NCBI GenBank assembly: GCA_049510055.1
Contig: JBEKZI010000081.1
Location: 1-9,850, forward strand
DNA length: 9,850 nucleotides
Source: JALHTV01 sp049510055
Lineage (GTDB): Bacteria > Planctomycetota > Phycisphaerae > SM23-33
Direction: 5' to 3'
Made by a program: the position numbers and the translations under genes. Under the pieces are notes generated by a model. It saw only the letters and a program-made list of their open reading frames with translations. It was not told the origin of the DNA and did no database searches. This document shows, piece after piece, positions 1 to 6,310 of the stretch. The stretch's first letter is position 1. Each line of letters starts with the position of its first letter.

Positions 1-848
<848 letters not shown>

Positions 849-1213
849 AAGAGCCTTTCCTTGTTTCCTCAACGCCCGGGGCCGTCAGCGGCTCCGGCGG
901 AAAGATCGATAGGTTGCCAGCCGTCATTAAGGTACTGAGCTTAACGCCAAAAGGGAACGTCAAATGCTGCCTTCGTGACATTCTAGGGCGGCGGCGGGGT
1001 CTTGCCCCGCGGCGGTGAACCGCGGAGCCTCGCGGCCGGTGAAAAAAATCTTTATCCGTCCCGGAATCCGCGTGGCGTGCCGGAGAACCCACCGATACTA
1101 TCCACGATTTAAGACGTGGTTTTTCTTCAGCAACCCTTGCCGCATGGACGAAGCCTACTCCATAGACTGAAGGAAGCACTCCAAGGTCGACCGGCCGCCG
1201 CAAGGCGAAGCGT
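849..1213. other. Divergent intergenic region (365 bases)
   Basis: This stretch separates the MoxR gene (minus strand) from the transporter operon (plus strand), so it must carry promoters for both. I see no convincing -35/-10 pair for either direction. Visible structure includes a small inverted repeat TTAAG/CTTAA (927-931 and 940-944), two adjacent GC-rich hairpins (994-1010, stem GCGGGG/CCCCGC; 1020-1035, stem CCGCG/CGCGG), an A-rich patch around 1040-1047, and a hairpin followed by five Ts at 1102-1124. I could not match the leader to the M-box or yybP-ykoY riboswitch consensus by eye. No credible protein-coding gene is present. Confidence 0.6.
1102..1124 (+). terminator. Weak terminator-like hairpin in transporter leader
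   Basis: Stem CCACG (1102-1106) pairs with CGTGG (1115-1119) around the eight-base loop ATTTAAGA and is followed at once by five Ts (1120-1124). It lies about 90 bases before the transporter start codon and on the same strand, where no upstream plus-strand gene needs terminating. That position suggests an attenuator in the leader. The five-pair stem and short T-run are weak, so chance is possible. Confidence 0.35.
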
Positions 1214-2548
1214 ATGTACTGGATCAGCAAAAGCATTCATCAGATGGGCCGGCTCAAACGCCGCTGGCTTATCCTGCTGGCGGTGATTGGGCCGGGCGTC
1301 ATCACGATGGTGGCCGACAACGACGCCGGCGGCATTTCCACCTATGCCCAGACCGGCGCCAAGACCGGCTTCAACATGCTGTGGGCGTTCATTCTCCTGG
1401 TCCCGATGGCGTATTACGTCCAGGAGATGACGGTGCGCCTCGGGGCGGTGACCAAGCGAGGCCACGCCGAGGCCATCTTCGACGGCTTCGGCAAGTTCTG
1501 GGGCTGGTTCTCCATCTTCGACCTGGTCCTGATCAACTGGCTGACGCTGGTCACCGAGTACATCGGCATGACCCAGGCGATGCGGATTTTCCACGTGCCG
1601 GAGTGGCTGACGTGCCTGGGCGTCACCGCCTTGCTGACGAGCATCGTCATCACGGGCCGGTATTGGACGTTCGAGAGGATCACCCTGTTCTTCTGCCTGT
1701 TCAACCTGGTGTACATCCCGGCCGCCGTCTGGGCGATGATGATGGGGAACGTCCCGGAAGGCTGGTCCACGGTGGCCAAGGGCTTTTACAGCCCTCACTT
1801 TCAGTTCGGCGGCTATTTCACGCCCGCCGCGCTGATTACCCTGATCATGGCCAACATCGGCACGACCATCACGCCGTGGCAGATTTTCTTCCAGCAATCG
1901 GCGGTCGTGGACAAAGGCATGGACATCAAGGACGTCAAATACGGCAAGATCGACACGTTTGCCGGCGCCTTCCTGACCTGCGTGGTGGCCGCTTTCATCA
2001 TCGTGACTACCGCGGCGGTGTTCTACTACAACCCCAGCGGCCGGATCGTCGTCGAATCCGCCGCCCAGACGGCCGAGCGGCTGCCCAAAGTCATGGCGCA
2101 CGGCTGGGGAGACTGGGCCAGGCTGCTGTTCGCCGTCGGCCTGTTCGACGCCGGATTGCTGGGCGCCTTGTGCATCTCCCTGGCGACCAGTTGGGCCCTG
2201 GGCGAAGTGTTCGGCTGGGCGCACAGCCTGAACAAGAGCGTCCGCGAGGCGCCGTGGTTCTACGTCGCCTACGTCCTGATGCTCCTGTCGGCCGGCGCGA
2301 TTTCGCTGATCTCCAGCACGGAGGTCCAGAACACCATCACCATCTTCGTGCAGGTCGTCGCGGTGACGCTGCTGCCGGCGGCGCTGGTGTTCCTGATCCT
2401 GCTCCTGAACGACAAGCCCCTGATGGGCGACCACGTTAACACCCGCTGGCAGAACGTCGCCAACTGGTCGATCACGATTTTCGTCATCCTGGTTTCCAGC
2501 CTCTTCGGGGTGTCCGTGTTGTTTCCCGGGTGGTTCGGCGGAAAGTGA
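1214..2548 (+). CDS. Nramp-superfamily metal-ion transporter, divergent (NRMT-like)
   Basis: A 444-residue, very hydrophobic inner-membrane protein with about 11 predicted membrane segments, the usual Nramp length and layout. The family moves divalent cations with protons through a LeuT fold whose metal ligands lie in broken helices TM1 and TM6. By eye alignment, the TM1 motif DPGN is DAGG here (D37-G40; Asp kept, Asn replaced by Gly), and the TM6 motif MPH is TPW (T220-W222; Met replaced by Thr). The flanking context (ISTYAQTGAKTGF after TM1; PWQIFFQQSAVV in TM6) still aligns to Nramp. The metal-binding Met is what favours Mn2+/Fe2+ over Ca2+ and Mg2+ in characterised Nramps, so its loss suggests a hard cation, as in Nramp-related magnesium transporters. 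The ATG at 1214 has AAGG eight bases upstream; the in-frame ATG at 1244 has no such site. It is translationally coupled to the next gene (TGATG overlap). Superfamily is secure; Mg2+ specificity is inferred. Confidence 0.9.
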   Translation: MYWISKSIHQMGRLKRRWLILLAVIGPGVITMVADNDAGGISTYAQTGAKTGFNMLWAFILLVPMAYYVQEMTVRLGAVTKRGHAEAIFDGFGKFWGWFSIFDLVLINWLTLVTEYIGMTQAMRIFHVPEWLTCLGVTALLTSIVITGRYWTFERITLFFCLFNLVYIPAAVWAMMMGNVPEGWSTVAKGFYSPHFQFGGYFTPAALITLIMANIGTTITPWQIFFQQSAVVDKGMDIKDVKYGKIDTFAGAFLTCVVAAFIIVTTAAVFYYNPSGRIVVESAAQTAERLPKVMAHGWGDWARLLFAVGLFDAGLLGALCISLATSWALGEVFGWAHSLNKSVREAPWFYVAYVLMLLSAGAISLISSTEVQNTITIFVQVVAVTLLPAALVFLILLLNDKPLMGDHVNTRWQNVANWSITIFVILVSSLFGVSVLFPGWFGGK

Positions 2549-3840
2549 TGGGTGAAACCATGAGCTCGACGGCCGTAAAAACAGTTACGAATGGCAAAGA
2601 CTACCAGCTCCTGTTCTTCTCCGAGATCCTGGATCGGCCGGTGTGCGAAACCCGCCAGGTCTTTCGGCTCGGCAAGCTCACGGACCTGGTTTTTCGCATG
2701 AGCGATCCGTATCCCGAGGCCGTGGGCATTTACATCAGTCACGGCTGGGGCCGCCCCAGCGAGCTGATCCCCTGGGACCGGGTCGTCAAGGTCGAGAAAG
2801 GTACCGTGTTTGTGCGGCCGCCGGATCAGGGCGAGCAGTACCCGCCGTTCGTGGATCAGCCGGGCTGGCTGCTCCTGAACGAGCACCTGATGGGGAAAAC
2901 TATCCTCGACATGGACGGCCGGCGGATCGAAGTGGTCAACGACGTGCACCTGCTGGAGAGCAAGGGGAGGATGCTCCTGGTTCACGTGGACGTGTCCTTC
3001 AACGGCTTCCTCCGCAAATGGGGGCTGAGCTGGCTGCACGTGGGGAAGGATCGCCTGATCTCCTGGCGATACGTTCAGCCTCTGTCCATCGAAGACGCCG
3101 TCTCCGGCGACAAGGTGAACCTCTCCATCACCCGCAATCAGATTCAGGAGCTTCCCCCCGAGGACCTGGCCGACGCCCTGGAGGAATTGTCGGGCGAAGA
3201 GCAGCAGGCCGTCTTTTCCGCCCTGGACTCCGAGAAGGCCGCCGAGACCCTTCTGGAGGCCGAGCCGCGGGCCCAGCGCCAGATCGTGGCCAACTTGCAG
3301 CAAGAACGGGCCCAAGCGATTCTGTCGGAGATGTCGGTGGCCCAGCTGGCGGACCTGTTCTCGGTGCTGCCGCTGGATGACCGCAACGAACTCATAACCC
3401 TGCTGCCCAAGGACCAGGCGAAGAAGACCTTGGCCATCCTGTCGGAACACGAAACCAAGGCGTCGGTTCTGATGTCCGGCGATTTCCTGAAGATGCCGCC
3501 GGAGACGAAGGTCGCCGACGCGCTGGCCCAGTTGCGCGGCTCGAAGTTGGCGCACGAGGCGGTCTCGTACATCTACGTGGTCGATCCCGCCGAGAACTTT
3601 CTGCGGGGCGTGGTGGACCTGCGGGAGATGATGCTGACGGCCGATGACACGATGCTCAAGGACATCATGGTGGCGCCGGTCGTCTCCGTCGACGAGAACA
3701 ACGTCAAGGACGATATGGCCCACCTGTTCGCCAAATACCATTTCCGGATGCTGCCGGTGGTGGACGCCAAGGATCATCTGCTGGGCGTGATTCATTACAA
3801 CGACGTCATGAAAGGTCTGGTGACTCGTGCGCGGATTTAG
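2548..3840 (+). CDS. PRC-barrel / MgtE-N / CBS-pair cytoplasmic protein
   Basis: A 430-residue soluble protein with no signal peptide or membrane segment. Residues about 34-190 hold two PRC-barrel-like beta-rich modules (LGKLTDLVFR near 41-50 and the repeat-like MGKTILDMDGRRIEVVNDV near 115-133). Residues about 198-305 are an MgtE N-terminal superhelical domain (LPPEDLADALEEL, then repeated LxxLPxDxxxxLL patterns). Residues about 306-430 form a CBS pair, with YIYVVD and FLRGVVDLRE in the first CBS and FRMLPVVD and LLGVIHYNDVM in the second. In the MgtE magnesium channel these N and CBS domains sense cytosolic Mg2+ and gate the pore; the MgtE transmembrane domain is absent here. The ATG at 2548 shares its A with the transporter TGA stop, a classic coupled arrangement. 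An ATG at 2560 is also possible; the GTG at 2530 lies inside the transporter gene. Likely role, by inference: Mg2+-responsive regulator of the adjacent Nramp-like carrier. Confidence 0.88.
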   Translation: MGETMSSTAVKTVTNGKDYQLLFFSEILDRPVCETRQVFRLGKLTDLVFRMSDPYPEAVGIYISHGWGRPSELIPWDRVVKVEKGTVFVRPPDQGEQYPPFVDQPGWLLLNEHLMGKTILDMDGRRIEVVNDVHLLESKGRMLLVHVDVSFNGFLRKWGLSWLHVGKDRLISWRYVQPLSIEDAVSGDKVNLSITRNQIQELPPEDLADALEELSGEEQQAVFSALDSEKAAETLLEAEPRAQRQIVANLQQERAQAILSEMSVAQLADLFSVLPLDDRNELITLLPKDQAKKTLAILSEHETKASVLMSGDFLKMPPETKVADALAQLRGSKLAHEAVSYIYVVDPAENFLRGVVDLREMMLTADDTMLKDIMVAPVVSVDENNVKDDMAHLFAKYHFRMLPVVDAKDHLLGVIHYNDVMKGLVTRARI

Positions 3841-3876
3841 CGCGGCCCGGCCGCTCGCACGATCCAAAGGTGTGTT

Positions 3877-3990
3877 ATGCCTCGCATCCAGATGACCCCG
3901 ACAGTCAAGATAGCCTTGCTTGTTCTTCGGTTGTACCTGCTTGGCATGCTGGTCCTGATCTTGATCAAGTTCCTGGGTATCTTTCGCTAG
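3877..3990 (+). CDS. 37-residue single-span membrane microprotein
   Basis: A short reading frame not related to anything I recognise. It starts at an ATG preceded by AAAGG (3866-3870) with an ideal six-base spacer and ends at a TAG. The protein begins MPRIQMTPTVK, has one hydrophobic helix at about residues 12-30 (ALLVLRLYLLGMLVLILI) and ends in a basic tail KFLGIFR. This is typical of small membrane proteins that bind and tune a transporter. It begins 36 bases after the MgtE-N/CBS gene and before the terminator at 4135, so it is probably the third gene of the metal-ion operon. Support is from the ribosome binding site, placement and a coherent transmembrane sequence; conservation could not be tested. 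Confidence 0.65.
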   Translation: MPRIQMTPTVKIALLVLRLYLLGMLVLILIKFLGIFR

Positions 3991-4085
3991 GGGCGGGCGG
4001 CCGGATGTTCTCTGCGGAGGCAAACCTTCCGGGCATAGGGTGATACAAACGGCTGGAGCTTTTTTGGTTTTCGTGACTCCCGCAC

Positions 4086-4114
4086 TTGACGCGTGGAGCG
4101 GATGTTTTTAACAT
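4086..4114 (+). promoter_or_regulatory. Candidate sigma70 promoter (P1)
   Basis: TTGACG (4086-4091, five of six consensus bases) and TAACAT (4109-4114, four of six) are separated by exactly 17 bases in a locally AT-rich island. Transcription would begin near 4121, just before the strong hairpin terminator at 4135-4172. The promoter therefore either makes a very short RNA or is followed by an attenuator for the etf operon. The call is by sequence match only. Confidence 0.45.
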
Positions 4115-4134
4115 GCCGGCTCGTGAGGTGGTGG

Positions 4135-4172
4135 CGGTCCGCTGGGTAGCCTAAAGCGGACCGTTGTTGTTT
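4135..4172 (+). terminator. Strong rho-independent terminator
   Basis: A perfect nine-pair stem, CGGTCCGCT (4135-4143) with AGCGGACCG (4155-4163), encloses an 11-base loop and is followed by the T-rich tract TTGTTGTTT (4164-4172). It lies 144 bases after the microprotein stop and about 110 bases before etfB. It most simply ends the metal-ion operon, but could also attenuate transcripts starting at the candidate promoter at 4086-4114. Confidence 0.85.
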
Positions 4173-4189
4173 CCGGCCGGCAGTTGGGT

Positions 4190-4218
4190 TTGCACGCTCG
4201 CCGTCCGGGGTGTATGTT
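4190..4218 (+). promoter_or_regulatory. Weak candidate promoter (P2) for the etf operon
   Basis: TTGCAC (4190-4195, three of six consensus bases) and TATGTT (4213-4218, four of six) are 17 bases apart. They lie downstream of the terminator and would give a leader of about 56 bases before etfB. The position is right for the operon promoter, but the -35 match is poor. Confidence 0.25.
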
Positions 4219-4266
4219 ACTGCCCGCCCGCCGGTGGCCGCAGGCCAGGACAGTCGGCCGGGCGAC

Positions 4267-4272
4267 AAGGAG
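4267..4272 (+). promoter_or_regulatory. etfB: Ribosome binding site fixing the GTG start of etfB
   Basis: AAGGAG lies eight bases before the GTG at 4281. It decides the start of etfB: the same frame is open back to 4164, but that upstream part overlaps the T-tract of the terminator and has no protein-like character. Confidence 0.85.
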
Positions 4273-4280
4273 TCAGCAAC

Positions 4281-5192
4281 GTGGGATACAACTGCGTGGT
4301 ATGCGTCAAGCAGGTGCCGGACACCAAGCGGATCACCGGCCAGGCGATGAAGGAAGACGGCACGGTGAACCGCGCCGCCCTGTCGATGATCTTCAACCCC
4401 GAGGACCTCAACGCCCTGGAAGAGGCCCTGGCCATCCGCGACGCGCACGGCGGGACGGTCACGGTGGTCACGATGGGCCTGCCGATGGCCTCGGCCGTGC
4501 TGCGCGAGGCGCTGTTCCGCGGCGCCGACCGCGTCGTCCTGATTACCGACCGCCGGGCGGCCGCCAGCGACACGCTGGCCACCAGCTACATCCTGTCCTG
4601 CGCGGTCCGCAAGCTCGCCCCCGACATCGTCCTGTGCGGCCGGCAGGCCATCGACGGCGACACCGCCCAGGTTGGCCCGCAACTGGCCGAGAAGCTTTCC
4701 TTTCCCCTGGTCACCTACGTTGAGCAAGTTTTGGAGCTGGACGGGCGGCGGATCAAGGCCCGCCGCAACGTCGGCAACGGCTGGGAGATGGTCGCCTCCC
4801 GCCTGCCGGTGCTGCTGACGGTGCGGGACACGGCCAATACCCCGCGTCCCCCAGCCGCCCGGCGAATGATGAAATACAAAAAGGCCCTCTGCCCGGCCGA
4901 GGTCGCCAAGGCCGTCGAGGACGCGATGCCCACCGCCGCCGACGCCGCCAAGGCCGCCGAGATCAAGAAACGCTGCCAGGCCCTGTCGGCCGCGGGACTG
5001 CTGATCGAGCAATGGAACCTGGACGAACTGAAGGCGGACCTGATCTGGTGCGGCCGCGACGGCAGCCCCACGAAGGTTCACCGCATCCAGTCGGTGGTGC
5101 TGACCGGCGGGGCGTACCGCGAATTCGCTTCTACCGAGCAGGCCTGCACGGAACTTATTGCCGAACTCATCGAAGACCACACCATCGGATAA
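4281..5192 (+). CDS. etfB: Electron transfer flavoprotein, beta subunit
   Basis: The protein is 303 residues, slightly longer than the usual 250-265. It pairs with the alpha subunit to form a cytoplasmic FAD-containing electron carrier that accepts electrons from acyl-CoA dehydrogenases. The start MGYNCVVCVKQVPD is the classical EtfB N-terminus. The nucleotide-binding stretch CGRQAIDGDTAQVGPQLA (119-136) is intact, and the EtfB signature region VEQVLELDGRRIKARR follows near 147-162. A GSPTKV element (261-266) resembles that in anaerobe-type/Fix-type EtfB. The C-terminal 30 or so residues (EFASTEQACTELIAELIEDH) form a predicted helix, as in other EtfBs that reach across the alpha subunit. It starts at GTG with AAGGAG upstream and is followed by etfA after 25 bases. 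Family is secure. Whether the complex bifurcates electrons or is a plain carrier cannot be settled by eye. Confidence 0.95.
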   Translation: MGYNCVVCVKQVPDTKRITGQAMKEDGTVNRAALSMIFNPEDLNALEEALAIRDAHGGTVTVVTMGLPMASAVLREALFRGADRVVLITDRRAAASDTLATSYILSCAVRKLAPDIVLCGRQAIDGDTAQVGPQLAEKLSFPLVTYVEQVLELDGRRIKARRNVGNGWEMVASRLPVLLTVRDTANTPRPPAARRMMKYKKALCPAEVAKAVEDAMPTAADAAKAAEIKKRCQALSAAGLLIEQWNLDELKADLIWCGRDGSPTKVHRIQSVVLTGGAYREFASTEQACTELIAELIEDHTIG

Positions 5193-5217
5193 CGGACGAA
5201 CCATCGAGGAAACGAGG

Positions 5218-6285
5218 ATGACGGAAGTCAATCGCAAGGGCGAAGTTTGGATATTTGCCGAGCAGGAAGCCGGCAAGCTCAGCGACGTGCCGCTGGAGTT
5301 GTTGAGCAAGGGCCGCGAGCTGGCCGACACGCTGTCCGTGCCGCTGGGAGCGGTGCTGATCGGCCACGGCGTAGGCGAGCTGGCCGCGACGCTCGTTGCC
5401 CACGGGGCCGACAAGGTGTACGTCGTCGAGGACGCCTGCCTGGCTCACTACCAGGCCGCCGGATACGCCCGCGCGATGTGCCAGCTGATCCGGCAGCATC
5501 GCCCGCAGATATGCCTCTACGGCGCCACGGCCATCGGACGCGACCTGGCGCCCACGGTGGCCAGCGCCGCCAAGTGCGGCCTAACGGCCGACTGCACCGA
5601 CCTCCAGATCGGCGACCACACGCCGCCGGGCACCAGCGACGTGCACCGCAACCTGCTGCTCCAGATTCGCCCGGCCTTCGGTGGCAACATCATCGCCACC
5701 ATCGTCAACTTCGATCGCTGGCCGCAGATGGCCACCGTCCGCGAGGGCGTGATGGTGATGAGCAAGGCCGACCCCGCCCGCCGCGGCCAGGTCGTCCGCT
5801 GCGAGGCGGACCTGGCCGGCCTGGAACTGCCGCTGGAAATTCTGGAGACGCACCGCCAGGCCAAGAAGGTCAACCTCAAGGCCGCCCGCATCATCGTGGC
5901 CGGTGGGGCGGGCGTGGGCAGCCGCGAAAACTTCCGCCTCGTCTGGGACCTTGCCAACTGCTTGGGAGCGGCCGTCGGCGGCAGCCGCGCGGCGGTGGAC
6001 CTCGGCTACGTGGACCACGACCACCAGGTCGGCCAGACCGGCACGACGGTGCGCCCGGCGCTGTACATCGCCTGCGGCATCAGCGGGGCGGTCCAGCACC
6101 GCGCGGGCATGCAGGAGTCGGCCAAAATCCTGGCCGTCAACACCGACCCGCAGGCGGCCATCTTCTCCGTGGCCCATTACGGCATCGTCGGCGACCTCAA
6201 CGAGGTCATCCCCATGCTCATCAAGGCCATCCGCGGCGGCGAACGCATCAAGCACGCCCCCCAGGCGGCCAAGGCATCGTCCTAA
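5218..6285 (+). CDS. etfA: Electron transfer flavoprotein, alpha subunit
   Basis: The 355-residue partner of EtfB carries the main FAD site. The N-terminal half (residues 8-200) has the EtfA/B nucleotide-binding-like fold, beginning VWIFAEQEAGKLSDVPLELL and containing ATAIGRDLAPTVAS (103-116). The C-terminal FAD domain is unmistakable: GGAGVGSRENF (229-239), GGSRAAVD (254-261), QVGQTGTTVRPALYIACGIS (270-289) followed by GAVQHRAGM, then VNTDPQAAIFSVAHYGIVGD (307-326). The ATG at 5218 is chosen because GAGGA lies seven bases upstream and the homologous part begins there; an in-frame ATG at 5158 would overlap etfB. The acyl-CoA dehydrogenase gene follows after 25 bases. It is encoded with, and most likely re-oxidises, that dehydrogenase. 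No ETF:quinone oxidoreductase is in the window, so the final electron acceptor is unknown. Confidence 0.95.
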   Translation: MTEVNRKGEVWIFAEQEAGKLSDVPLELLSKGRELADTLSVPLGAVLIGHGVGELAATLVAHGADKVYVVEDACLAHYQAAGYARAMCQLIRQHRPQICLYGATAIGRDLAPTVASAAKCGLTADCTDLQIGDHTPPGTSDVHRNLLLQIRPAFGGNIIATIVNFDRWPQMATVREGVMVMSKADPARRGQVVRCEADLAGLELPLEILETHRQAKKVNLKAARIIVAGGAGVGSRENFRLVWDLANCLGAAVGGSRAAVDLGYVDHDHQVGQTGTTVRPALYIACGISGAVQHRAGMQESAKILAVNTDPQAAIFSVAHYGIVGDLNEVIPMLIKAIRGGERIKHAPQAAKASS

Positions 6286-6310
6286 CCCGTAATCGAGCGA
6301 CAAGGCAACC

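Noticed and set aside
927..944. Inverted repeat TTAAG/CTTAA as an operator
   Set aside because: Five pairs with an eight-base spacer, no second copy and no linked regulator; chance is adequate.
1144..1170. Tiny frame MDEAYSID just after the leader hairpin, possibly a Mg2+-sensing leader peptide
   Set aside because: It has no ribosome binding site, and an eight-codon frame is easily expected by chance. It could be revisited if conserved in relatives.
849..1213. M-box or yybP-ykoY riboswitch before the transporter
   Set aside because: I looked for the conserved core segments of both and found no match by eye; an Rfam search would be needed to exclude a divergent form.
2269..4023. A 584-residue open frame on the minus strand, and a 435-residue one at 1127-2434
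   Set aside because: Both lie antisense to the well-supported transporter and MgtE-N/CBS genes. They are rich in His, Gln, Arg, Asp and Gly, without a hydrophobic core or recognisable domain, as expected for shadows of GC-rich genes.
4164..4280. Upstream extension of etfB to an in-frame ATG at 4164
   Set aside because: It would begin inside the terminator T-tract, and the extra 39 residues are not EtfB-like. The GTG at 4281 has an AAGGAG site and the conserved N-terminus.
3987..5414. A 475-residue minus-strand frame across the terminator and etfB
   Set aside because: It reads through the strong terminator and opposite two conserved etf genes, with low-complexity sequence and no motif.
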